A stretch of DNA of 64,000 nucleotides, from positions 27,528,001 to 27,592,000 of the forward strand of contig CM034546.1 in the NCBI GenBank assembly GCA_020055645.1. Direction: 5' to 3'. Shown here in pieces: positions 49,196 through 59,829 of this stretch (position 1 is its first letter; every line of letters starts with the position of its first letter). The notes beneath the pieces were generated by a model. The model was given only the letters and a program-made list of their open reading frames with translations, was not told the origin of the DNA and searched no databases. The DNA comes from Tomocerus qinae (Eukaryota > Arthropoda > Collembola > Entomobryomorpha > Tomoceridae). Position numbers and translations under genes: made by a program.

Positions 49196-52100
49196 TCAAC
49201 CACACCTTTTTGCAGGAGGCCATATTTTCCAGCAACAGTCCTTTGAGCAACATTCCCAGTCTTGAACGCAAGATGCGCTGTTACTTAATTTGCATTTGGT
49301 CTAAAAAGTTACAAATATATATTTTAATAATTAGTGTCACATAAGCTGGTTTTAGTAAATTGGTCTTCGAGCATAAGTTAACTGGTCTTCAGGAAAATCC
49401 AACTGGTCTTCCAGAAAAAGTAAACTGGTCTAATAAGTCTGACTGTAAGCTAAATAATAACGTTACATGTTTATTAATCCTTTTATGTGCATGAAAAACC
49501 AATTAATAATTAACAGTCAATTAAAATTGAAATAATTGCAAGTGAATTATATAAAACCGCAGATTGAAAACATTGCCTATCACCTCAGGTATGCCAATAA
49601 TTATCAATAGGGTTTGAAAGGTATTGTGTTGCAGGTGCCAATAGGGCTTTTAAATTGGGTGCATGGAAATTCATTATTTCTAGCTTTCTTCCCTCTCCAT
49701 ATGAATGTATCAATCAATGCGACTACGTGTTTGCTGTAAATGTATATGCGAAGCCTTTCTGCACTAAATTATCTTTATCTTATTAGGATTTTACGAATCT
49801 TAAATCCATAGTACACAGCGCCAAGTTCTGCAGAAGACTGAAGTGTTGTATTCCGTACGAGTAAAGATAATAAAATAAGAATATGATTAAGCATCAATTA
49901 GTGTTGTGCATTATCATTTAGCATACTATAATTATTATGCATCATATCTATAGACGTCATGGATCACAGTACCAGTTTACATATACGGGAGGACCTGTTA
50001 ATTTTCGGTTGCGAATTAAAGTTTATGGCACACACAGGAATTTTGTATGGCAAGAAGTTTTTGTAAACAGTCGTACTTTGTATGGTGTTTTATAGAAAAC
50101 CGTGTGAAACTTTCTGGTAAATAAAGGAATTATGTATGGTACTATTGTGAGACAAAGAATGGTGGACGTGATATAGAAAATGTAAATGTTTCGTCATTGC
50201 AAGTACATATTTTTTATTTTTATGCATTAGAAAATTAAGAAAGCAAATTAGGTAAACAAGTAAAATTAGGCAATGTCAATTCAATAATCAAGTAAAATTA
50301 GGCAATGTCAATTCAATAATCAAGTAAAATTAGGCAATGCCAATTCAATAATCAAGTAAAATTAGGCAATGTCAATACTTTTCTAGCGTTGATATTCCAA
50401 ACTTATAACTTTTGACACAGCCATCATGGTGAGTTCACTCAAGTACTAACTGTCACACTAAAGGCAAACAAATGAATATATATTTCCAAAGAAATGCAGC
50501 TAATACCATGTAATCTTCGATCAGATTACTAGATAAAGGAACGTTTACTCTGTTTCCTCTTATCTACATTATCATTTGCGTCTTTTAGATACCATATAGT
50601 AGTTGTAGTAGTTGCAATAGTACTTTACATTCCGAATTACCAATACATTGTTTAACCTTAGCTTACTCTTGGCGCTCTTATTAGTGCCATACATAATTCC
50701 TTTATCCACCAGAAAGTTTCACACGGTTTTCTATAACACACCATACAAAGTACGACTGTTTACTAAAACTTCTTGCCATACAAAATTCCTGTGTGTGCCA
50801 TAAGGATTTCATTTTTTCCTTAATTTTCCCGGAGGACCAGTTTACTTTTATGGGAGCACCAGACTGTTTTGAGGGACGATCAGTTGATTTTACGGGAGGA
50901 CCAGTTTACTAAGACCAATTTACATAAGACCATATTATTTATTTATTTATTTATTTATTGGCGCAAATATCACCCTCACATAAGAGGTCATTAAGATATT
51001 AGAAAAGTACATAATTAGTGGTATAGTACAGTATAGAATTTATATCAGTTATACAACACCTGTAGCAACATCAGGGTTACCAGATTTTCTTCAACAAATT
51101 TAAGTATCCTGGCCAACAATAACCATTTACCAACCCGCGCCCTTCGGGCGCGTCTTGGTAAATGCTTAAAAATGTCATACTGCCGTATTTGGCGTAATAA
51201 TATGAGCGCAGCTAACAAATTTACGTTTTTTTTGTTGGAAAAGAAGCAAAAATAAGTAAATTACGTATCTCGAAATAAATATTCTTGCATATTACTTCAT
51301 TTTTAAAGGAGGAAATCAAGAGAAAATACCGGTTCGCGCGAAGCGCGAAAAATTTTTGAAATTCAACTTCAAAACTGATCAATAAAGACTTAACGAATTT
51401 TGAGTAATTTAGCTTTAACGGCTTAGTTGCATAGCTAAGGGAGAGAGGTTTGTTACTTATACCCCACTGATAAAGTATTAATAAATTTCCTTCGAAATTG
51501 GAAGATAATTTTGACTATTAAACTGGAATTAAAGACAAAAATACTTAAATTCGCGCGAAGCGCGAGAAAAATTCAATTAGTAAACGTATCTGAACGATAA
51601 CAAAGTGTGTTCTAATATTAAAGGATGTTAAGCTATTTCACTGTTTTCGATTTTAGCTGATTTAAGTATATTTAAGTATAATTTAAGTATTTAAAAATAC
51701 TTGCAAGTATTTTAAGTATAGGGCCCAATTTAAGTATAATACTTGTCATTTAAGTATACCTGGTAACCCTGAGCAACATCTTCAATGCATGAATAATTAT
51801 GTACTTCGGTGATATTTGTGCATTCTTCAGCTTGTTGTTCCAGTAGATATTTTCTCATATTGTTCTTAAAACTAAGTATATTGTTAGAATTCCTAATAGT
51901 AAGAGGGATGCTATACCATAGGTTGAGTCCCGTATAATAAAAAGTCTTTTTAAACAATTCAGATTTACCCTTGAAAGCAGGAGCTGTGTGAACTTTATTT
52001 CGTGTGACAGTAGTGTTCACATCATTAAAGTCAATATAATTATTAAAGTACTCCGGGCAAGTATTATTATATACAGTATAAGTAAGCTTAAGTACTTCAA

Positions 52101-55100
52101 ATACATACATTTGATTGGGAAATAACCATTTTAAAGAGAGAGTGATATCTTGTTTGACGGAATCAAATTTTTCATATCCTAATACAAAACGACCCAATCT
52201 ACGTACTAGTTTATCTATTAGAGTAATATTAAATTGTGGAGCTGTACCCCAAATAGCTGACATATATCTAATAATGGGCATTATTAATGTGTTTACAATG
52301 GACTTACGGTTAATTACATTGATATAAGGTTGAAGGGGGTATAGTGACCATAATATAGTATTGCACCTAGACAAAACTTTACTGGTATGAGCTGTCCAGT
52401 TTAAACAAGAATCAATAGTGAGACCCAAACACTTAATAGTACTAACACTATGTACTATTGTATCATTTACTTTAAAGCTAATGTTACCTAGAGACTTAAC
52501 AATGTGGGGTCTACCTACTACCATAAATTGAGTTTTATTAACATTTAGTTCCATTCTATTACTGGTCATCCACGATAGCACACTCCGCATATCTTCTTCG
52601 ATTAAGTCGACTAATGCAGCTATACTACTAGGTGGACCAGCAATAGTCATGGTCGTGTCATCAGCAAATAATATACACAAACTATTTTTTATATGGACTG
52701 GTAAGTCATTAATATAAATAGAGAATAGTACAGGTCCTAAAATACTTCCCTGGGGTACTCCAAGATTAGTGTAACCAATGCTAGAAATATTATTTTTATC
52801 AACGTAAACAAACTGACCACGATTTTCTAAATAGGCTTCAAACCATTTAGACTCAATTCCATACCAATCCAATTTTTCTATTAAAATTTCCCTTGATACT
52901 TTATCAAAAGCTTTGCTTAGATCAAGCGATAACAATAAGCATACATTACCCAGGTCTATATTCTTATAAAGAAGTTCAGTCAAGGCAATTTGGGCATGTA
53001 CAGTTGAATGCCTAGACCTGAAACCAAATTGTTGTTTACATAAAATATTATTACTATTGAGGTAGTCTACTAGACATTGGTACACACATTTTTCTGTAAG
53101 CTTAAGAAGTATAGGTTGGTTACTAATAGGTCTCATATCTTTAGGATGTATGACATCAGGTAATTTAGGCGAAGGGACAATCTTAGATATTTTATAATTA
53201 TCAGGAACTATAGCTTCACGAACACTTAAATTAATAATGTCTAGAATTTCATAGCCCACATTAGGTGAAAATAAACTGTATTCTAGCATTATTGGGGATA
53301 TACCCATACTGTCTTCACTTCTACCTGTTCTATTGTTTAGACTTTTCCATGCCTTATGTAAATCATACAAATTAAAACAAGGAAATGAAAACTGCGTATC
53401 AGACTCATAAACATTAATAGGTTTTAACGGAATAGGTGGGTAAATAACATTAATATCAATGGTGCTTATACTTAGAAAATAGTCATTAATGCTATCAGCT
53501 GAAAGAGTGACTTTGCTTACATTTTTGGGCTTAAGATTAAGAAACGATTTAACTCCATTAATAGGTCCTTGTTTTTCAACTGCTAGATTAATCATATTCT
53601 TAGTATCATTAAATATACATTGCTTAACTTCCTTTTTTAGTTCTGTATAATTAGAAATATTATTAGAGGTTGGATACTTACATTTAATTTTATAGGCTTT
53701 ATCTCGTTGAGACATAAGATTAGTTGTATGACTAGTAAGAGACAGCTTCTTAGGATATTCAACAAATGATTTGTTTTTTATGGGTACTAATTCGTCATAA
53801 ATATTAACTAATTTACTGCATAGCAAATCAGACTTGCAACTAATGTTATCTATCTGATTGTCAAACGTTAAATCAATTATTTTAAAAGCCAGGGCACAAA
53901 AGTCAATGTTATTAAAACTACGATAACTAATTGTGTTTTTGGGATATTTAGTTTTTTTATTATAATTAATGTGAGCAGTCACAAGACAGTGGTCGGATAT
54001 CCTAGGGTCAGTAACAATAACACTATCTACTGTAGAAATATCATTTGTGATAAATAAGTCCAGTATAGAATCTTTCCTCGTAGGAACGTCAATATATTGG
54101 TGTAAATTATAGGACTTAAGTATGGTCTGTAATTTACTATAAGTAGTACTAGTTTTGAGATTAAAATCCCCATGTATAAAAATAGTTTTTCCTAAAAGAC
54201 ACAATTCAGAGAATAATAAGTCAAAGATAAACACATCATTATCAATGCATTCTACTGAGTAGTCAGGGGGTCGATATACACATAATACTATGAATGATTT
54301 TTGGTACTTATATTGTACATTAAGAGCCATGAATTCAACATTACAATTTTTGTCTATTTCATTACAGCACTTAAAATTATATTCTTTGCATTTAAATAAA
54401 TCATTTATTATTATACCAACACCACCCCCTCCATTTTTATTAATGTTATCTCTATCCTTACGATAAAAGGAATATCCTGGTATGGTAATTGAAATAATAA
54501 AAGAAGTAAGCCAAGTCTCAGTTACACATAAAATGTCTAACTGTTTTTCACTAATTAAGTATGATACAAGAAACATTTTCTTTTTGATGGTGCGTATATT
54601 AATATGTGCTATGGAAAGTTTCTGTGAGCTTGGCTTGCATGAAAAAGGTTACTACTCTTTTTACGGATGGTCACATTATTATCATTAGTAATCTTATCTA
54701 TAATAATTTCGTCATTTGCCAAGGCTTGAGCAGAACTACAAGGTATAGGGGCATCTAAGTTAGCATCGGTTCGTATTATAATATTATTAGGGTTGACATT
54801 TTTATTTGAATTTGCTAAATTATCTTTTGAAAACATATCACGCTTCATTTTATTTTCTGCTATTTGCTGTTTAGTCAGATCCGCACTAATAAAAATGTTA
54901 CCAAAGTTAAAGTGCCCCTTTAATTTGTAAGAAGATAAGAGTAACTTTCTACGTTCTGTTAAGCTACTGTATACTAACTTAATTAAGCTATTTTTACCAT
55001 GCATAATAACAATGGTATCATGAACATATCCTGCACTGCATCCGAGAAAATTTAGTAACTCAGTAGTTTCATGTAGAGGAATATAATTACGATCATAATG

Positions 55101-56286
55101 TTCTAAATTAATCCCCCTAATCATAACATTGTGTTTACGGGATTCAAATTCAATTTTTTTTTCTAATTTTACAATTTTAGCTGAATTATTACTAATATCC
55201 GTCGTCATAAGGTCTAATTGTTCAGTCAGAGAAACATCATCATTTAAATTACCATTTTTTATTCTACTCTCTAGTGTAATTATAGTATTATAGTTCGGAA
55301 ATAAATATTCCCAGTTTACTAAAACGAATCTTACACAGATTGAAATAACTTTTTTACAAATTAAGAAGGATAATATTATTAAGTCGGCCATGATTATTAC
55401 TATTAAAATATCAAAACCGAGATTTAGATATTGTCAAATTTTCTAACAAAATAAGCTCATGGCAATTCATTTTTTGCTACATGACAAAATGAGAATTACT
55501 GGCGCACGTTGCTGAGGAAACCGATACCGCTTATTCCGGCTCAAAGAATACATTTCGTCAGCAATATCATCTTCATATGACCACATCGAGAATGTATTCC
55601 CTGCAATAAATTATTAGACGCAAAATCATTTCTGTACTATAAATGCCACACTTGTGTGACGTAGACATTTATGTAAATTATTAACGAAACAAGTATTTGC
55701 ATAGTTTCTTTTGATATAAGAAAAGAAAAAGAACTATTTATTACACTAGTGAATTTTTAAAATAATATAATAGTTATATTGCGTCCCTTAAGGGTAGAGA
55801 AAGCCTTTGTCCACCTTCAGATTAGATAGCTTCAAGCTAGAAAAGGATATAGGCTTTTCCTGTACCAATCTGAAAGTTAACAGAGGCTTTTTTCTATCTT
55901 TAAGGGACGATTGGATATTTTGAATGACGTATTCTAATATTTTAACCATTTTTTGGGCAATTTTAACCAGAATTAATCGATAGTGACTTATAGATCCCAC
56001 CTTGGCCAACAAAATGTGCAACTTTGCTTAAAAAAGTGGTAGATCCACGGGGTAACTTCAAAAAGTGTGCTTAGCATTCTTTAGAACCCTTAGTTGAAGT
56101 ACATATATGTATTTGCATACTCCTCTGAATAACATGTCAATGAAAACAAACAAGTTGTGTGTTTATGCACTACACTCGCTACAAAATACTTGGAGATAAA
56201 GCAAATGTGTTAATCATTTTCTTACCTTGACAAACGAAACCAATCAAAATCGTAATGCAGAAGACCAAAACAGAAATATTTCCCAT
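49196..56286 (-). CDS. Knottin-like secreted cysteine-rich peptide precursor, copy 2, intron split by transposons
   Basis: Minus-strand exons 56226-56286, 55500-55600 and 49196-49300 join in frame (61+101+105 nt) to 88 residues. Exon 1 is a signal peptide (VLVFCITILIGFVCQ). Exon 2 is an acidic propeptide ending in RNKR, a furin-type site. Exon 3 has the spacing C-x7-C-x5-CC-x3-CC-x9-C, close to a cystine knot. Intron 2 is about 6.2 kb because a foldback cluster and a non-LTR element were inserted; intron 1 holds a small MITE. Copy 1 at 43804-44728 has the same exon plan. Likely extracellular; defence, signalling or venom-type roles cannot be told apart. The open frame and conserved phases support function, if the long intron still splices. 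Confidence 0.7.
49340..50932. mobile_element. Nested foldback elements
   Basis: The outer arms consist of short AACTGGTCTTC-type repeats on the left (49340-49440) and their complement (GAGGACCAGTTTACT) on the right (about 50828-50932). Inside is a second inverted pair of about 130 bp (50012-50145 and 50685-50812; GTATGGCAAGAAGTTTTTGT against its complement). The inner loop carries a 32-bp tandem repeat. No coding capacity. Confidence 0.7.
50260..50375. repeat. 32-bp minisatellite in foldback loop
   Basis: About four copies of AAGTAAAATTAGGCAATGTC plus AATTCAATAATC. Confidence 0.85.
51072..51771. mobile_element. hAT-type non-autonomous element, exact 8-bp TSD
   Basis: Begins CAGGGTTACCAG and ends CTGGTAACCCTG (perfect 12-bp inverted ends). 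AGCAACAT is duplicated directly outside both ends (51064-51071 and 51772-51779). CAGGG termini with 8-bp target duplication are typical of hAT transposons. At 700 bp it has no transposase. It contains GC-rich phrases unlike its surroundings (CGCGCCCTTCGGGCGCG, CGCGAAGCGCG). It interrupts the last codons of the host ORF2. Confidence 0.92.
51730..54620 (-). CDS. Retrotransposon ORF2: endonuclease and reverse transcriptase
   Basis: About 950 residues. The N-terminal AP-type endonuclease shows LDILCVTETWL, FIHGDFNL and RISDHCLV. The central reverse transcriptase shows LSLDLSKAFDKVSREIL, GVPQGSILGPVLF and the catalytic FADD in ILFADDTTM. The Met at 54576 is not the natural limit: the frame is open upstream (KLSIAHINIRTIKKK), overlapping the end of ORF1. 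The last 13 codons (from QGYQ) come from the inserted hAT-type element. Across the insertion point the original frame would have ended a few codons later. Apart from that the ORF has no frame break. Confidence 0.9.
54609..55391 (-). CDS. Retrotransposon ORF1: coiled-coil RNA-binding-type protein
   Basis: 260 residues directly upstream of ORF2 and ending inside its open frame. It has a hydrophobic N terminus, a predicted coiled coil (SNNSAKIVKLEKKIEFESRK) and a following segment (HNVMIRGINLEHYD) that resembles the RRM-like core of LINE ORF1 proteins (transposase-22 type). The C-terminal part is Asn-rich and basic. The family is inferred from position and pattern only; there are no zinc knuckles. 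The start could be a later Met, since the first 25 residues are unusually hydrophobic for an ORF1. Confidence 0.7.
   Translation of the reverse strand: MADLIILSFLICKKVISICVRFVLVNWEYLFPNYNTIITLESRIKNGNLNDDVSLTEQLDLMTTDISNNSAKIVKLEKKIEFESRKHNVMIRGINLEHYDRNYIPLHETTELLNFLGCSAGYVHDTIVIMHGKNSLIKLVYSSLTERRKLLLSSYKLKGHFNFGNIFISADLTKQQIAENKMKRDMFSKDNLANSNKNVNPNNIIIRTDANLDAPIPCSSAQALANDEIIIDKITNDNNVTIRKKSSNLFHASQAHRNFP
55782..55909. mobile_element. Small MITE, ~128 bp
   Basis: The ends (CGTCCCTTAAGGGTAGAGAA and the complement of CTATCTTTAAGGGACG) form inverted repeats of about 42 bp with several mismatches, with a short centre. It lies in intron 1 of the second knottin-like gene. Confidence 0.7.
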
Positions 56287-57097
56287 TATGTCTCCGTTTG
56301 ATTTTTTGTTTGCGTAAAAGAAAATCGATAAATATTTAAATCAGCTCTGTTTTAGGTAGAATAATGAATGATAAATATTTAATATATAATTGGTTTATTG
56401 GGCTTTGTAACGTTGCATCAATCAATTGTTTTAATGGACACAATCAATTTTTATATAGTTTTAACTGAGCAATTACTATCATTTTAGTTAATATGAAATT
56501 AACCTAATTGTCCTTGACAGAGGTATTTGACATTACACGTGGCCATTATTAATTAAAATCACTTTCGTTTTTTCAATCCCAGCCTTGTATATATTTTGAG
56601 TTTACAATGAAATGATTTCCAAAATTCCAAATTAGATTTAGTAAATCGTCATACTTCAGACTTAATTTTCTACTAAGTATTGATACTTACTATAAGAAAA
56701 TATATTTTTGCCCATGCTAACATTTACTGAATTTTATAATTGTCCCGCTGAGAATTGTTTAGTGTCAAAAAATTAAATAACAATTATTAAAATATCAAAC
56801 GTTTACCAAATGTCTCAATTTATAGGACAAGTTGCCATTTAAGTTTAATGAAAATGAGATAAGGGGCCGTGTCAGTGTAAAGTAATGTTCAGGCCACGTT
56901 TAAATTTCCTACCCTTTATGTTTTCGTTGGCAAGCAAAATACAAATTTTATCTAAAATTTTCATATAATTTCGTCAGTATTTAAATATGTAAGTATATTA
57001 TTACTATTATATTTATAACATGACTTTCGAAAGCTAAGGAAGCGACACAATCGTATACAGTAAGCACGTATACAGAACTGAGTTTCGGAGGGGGTCT
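56287..57097. other. Upstream flank of the second knottin-like gene
   Basis: Contains the duplicated block 56400-56640 (see 43270-43530). No gene. Rich in A/T. Confidence 0.5.
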
Positions 57098-57182
57098 AAA
57101 TTTCCGCGCATAGTTTAAATTTGTATTGGAAGTCTTAGAGTCTAAGACTTCCAATACAAATTTAAACTATGCGCGGAAATTT
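57098..57182. repeat. Perfect 85-bp palindrome
   Basis: The 42-base arm at 57098-57139 (starting AAATTTCCGCGCATAG) is an exact reverse complement of 57141-57182, with a single G between. It has no loop of hairpin-RNA size. Confidence 0.95.
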
Positions 57183-58425
57183 TTGCCATTTTTTAGCGAA
57201 AAGGATTCAAAAGTGGCAAATAATTGCTCAGAGCGCGAAATGTTTTGCTATTTTGAGAAAAAAATTCCCCTTTTCTTGGATTTCGGGGGGGGGGGCTTCA
57301 ACCCTCTATACGTCCTTGGTATACAACATTGCACAGTTATCGTAAACTTTGCCTCGAAATGTCGTAAACTATTTTTGGAATACTTGTTAATGTCTGCTGG
57401 TCTTTGTATAAGCTGAGGTTAGGATTATTATCAACTACGTATTTAATTAAGAGATTGAACACCTTGAAATGTAAAAGTAGCATTTCAGTCGATGAATAAT
57501 TAGTCGTCACCTTTCTACTGTCGATGAGATGAGTCGATGAGTACAGGGCCCTCTTTGTTAAATCTTAGTGATGGTGTGTCTATATGCAATGTCTATGTTC
57601 TGTGTGCCTACTTAGCTATATCAAAACGAATTTTTGCTTAGAAGTTTTCAATATAATTGAAGATTACAAAAGTAATTTAACGATTAAAATTATAAATTTA
57701 CACCCGATTAAAACGATTAAAAAATTCAATACCATAAATCTGCAGAATATTGTTTAGTACATTTCGACGGTTTGATTTACTGTTGGTCTCATGTAGAACT
57801 ACGATCACCTTAGTACAATGGTGCAATGGAAAATGAGAAAATAATCTAACTTTGAATACCTCAAGTTAGATAATAGGCATCTCTTTGTTTTAGTTTTAGT
57901 CCGCTTTGCCCGCCAACAGTAACTCGCCATCAACAAAAGAACTTGTTTATCTCTCTACTTTTTTAGTAAATATTTAGCCTTGGAATAGCATTTAAACTAA
58001 GCATATTATTTATTATGGGAGACGCCTTTAGTAGTAATACAGAATAAGGAATAGTGCTGAAAACACGAATAATGAAATCATGTATTTTCCCTCTGTGTCA
58101 ATCCGTGCACTGCTTGAAGCGCACGGGTTGGCACGGAGGGCACGGATGCACGAGAGGCACGGCGGGGAGGCAAAAAATTGGTTGGCGGCGAGTTATGCAG
58201 GGTGCAAAATATATGAGCATCTCCACTGTAAAATGACAAATCTCGTTGCTATGAAATAAAATTAAAATTTAATTTCATAGCAATGAGATTTGTCATTTTA
58301 CAGAAGAGATGCTGATTGATGATGAAATAAAAAATCAAGTTTGTATATTTTAAGTTGTTTATTTCCCTTCACCAAAAAACAAAAAATTTAAAGATTATTA
58401 TTATGTAGTATAAAATGAAAAAAGT
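57183..58425. other. Intergenic with dispersed repeat end
   Basis: 57255-57325 carries the inverted form of the dispersed end seen at 36906 (CCTCTATACGTCCTTGG), next to an 11-G run. Near 58087-58140 a short GC-rich hairpin (CCGTGCACTG ... GCACGGGTTGGCACGGAGGG) precedes the longer hairpin at 58214. No gene. Confidence 0.5.
58214..58313. repeat. Hairpin with ~45-bp arms
   Basis: AGCATCTCCACTGTAAAATG at the left pairs with CATTTTACAGAAGAGATGCT at the right. The arms continue through ACAAATCTC and TTGCTATGAAAT with about four mismatches around an A/T-only centre. It lies 110 bp beyond the stop of the minus-strand gene, so it could be a 3'-UTR structure or a tiny MITE. Confidence 0.8.
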
Positions 58426-59829
58426 TTATTCCGTGCGCTTGGCTAACCAATAGGCCAATTGGCCCGCGCGAAGAGTATTTTCAATAAAATGTATAGTTTC
58501 AGCCCTGGTTAGACGCTCGCACTTCTCTGCGAACATCAATGATGCGTACAGTTTCTGGAAACAATTTGAATAATTGTTTCCAGAAGCTCTGTAGATGGAG
58601 GCATGCACCGCTTTCGGTGCCCTCCTAACATCTTTATTTAATTTTGTTTTATTTGCCCTAACAGCCTTTACGGCTGTTGCGAAAGTGTCGATTTCTGCGG
58701 AAATCGGCCGCAGTTCACCACGAGAAGTGGTGAAATTTTCATTTTCAAAAATTTGGGGCTCTCGGCCCCATTGAGATAAAAAATCTATATCTACGCTAGG
58801 TTGACACCTAGCAAGATGGTTGATCTTGTCAATGTCGTTCATTAGTTGGTCTTGTATGGCCAGAACTGGGATGTGGGGCTCGTCGCCCTGAGTAAGTTGC
58901 GAGTCCATGGAGGACTCGTCAGCAGAATAGAGATCCCCAAAGTCTTTAGGGGTTTCGTACCTAGATAAAAAACAAATGCTGTAGCTATTTACTGTTTTAT
59001 CTATGTTCTCTCTTCAACCAGATTCACATCTCACTCGTCTCTCCTGTCTACTTCGAGTGGGGAGAGGGGAAATAGTGAGACTTAGAAGAAGTAGACAGGA
59101 GAGACTAGTGAGATGTGAATCTGGTTGAAGAGACAACACAAACAATGAAGTAAGAAAAGGGAAAAAGAACTTTAAATTAACTTACGTTTTTGGAACAAAT
59201 TCCAATAATGGTGGAACAAACGAACCAAACGAACTCTGGGCCGTTTCGTCAATGTCTATGACAGGTCTGCTTGGCCCGGGTTTCGGTATAAATTCCGTTA
59301 ATGATGATGAAACAAATGAACCAAACGGACTGTGTGCCGTTTCATCGACATATTCAACAGGCCTGCTTGGCCCGGGTTTTGATTCTAAGATGGATCTTAG
59401 AATGGATGGTTCCTCTTGGCTGGGTTTCGCACTGCTCCATGAGCAGGTTGATGCCAGGCTCAGATCTAGAGCAGATTCCTGCTCTAGTTCTGGCGGAGAG
59501 TGAGCGACTTCGGATACAGGAGAGGATGGTCGAGAGGAGACCGATGGGGAAGAATTTGGAGAAGAAGGAGAGAGGGGTTGTGTAACCGACGAGTCTGATG
59601 ACGAGTCTGATTCCACGCCATGCTGCCAGTAGCGCAGCCAAGTCCGTTTCTTGTTTGTCAACCGCGACAAAAAATGAGGACGAAGTCGTTCGTAACTAGA
59701 ATTAACACAAGAAAAGAACAAAAAGACGTCAGTTTAAATTTAAACAATTCCGTACAAAATAAGGTTATAAATAGATGAATAATAATAAATAAATAAAAAT
59801 TATTACCTGCTTCCGTTCCGCAACTTCAT
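58426..59829 (-). CDS. Unrecognised Pro/Ser-rich spliced protein
   Basis: Minus-strand exons 59807-59829, 59186-59695 and 58426-58960 join in frame to 355 residues (MKLRNGSSYERLRPHFLSRL at the start). Residues about 45-115 are Ser/Pro-rich with acidic patches and contain ALDLSL, resembling a CtBP-type PxDLS motif. Next is an internal duplication, KPGPSRPV followed by DETA and FGSFV, twice, about 33 residues apart. The last exon has a charged helical C-terminal domain (about 160 residues; FATAVKAVRANKTKLNKDV, NTLRAGQLAYWLAKR). There is no signal peptide or membrane helix, so it is probably nuclear or cytoplasmic. Donors and acceptors are good (GCAG|GTAATA, AAAC|GTAAGT, TCTAG). GC content and codon use are higher than in the ORFs across the satellite. 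I do not recognise a family. Intron 2 is half filled by a strong hairpin. Confidence 0.72.
59009..59133. repeat. Strong intronic hairpin, possible small-RNA precursor
   Basis: A 46-base arm at about 59009-59054 (TCTCTTCAACCAGATTCACA and onward) is complementary to 59088-59133 with essentially one mismatch. The loop is about 33 bases. It occupies most of the 225-bp intron 2 of the 58426-59829 gene. It could be a hairpin RNA, a microRNA-like precursor or a minimal MITE. Confidence 0.85.

Larger units (their letters stand above)
50935..55440 (-). mobile_element. Nearly complete non-LTR retrotransposon (APE-RT class, Jockey/CR1-like)
   Basis: A minus-strand element with ORF1, overlapping ORF2 and a (TAAA)n-type 3' tail at 50935-50960. 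The 5' boundary is only approximate. Both ORFs are open, so this is a young insertion. It lies in intron 2 of the second knottin-like gene, next to a foldback element, and contains a hAT-type insertion at its 3' end (51072-51771). Confidence 0.85.
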
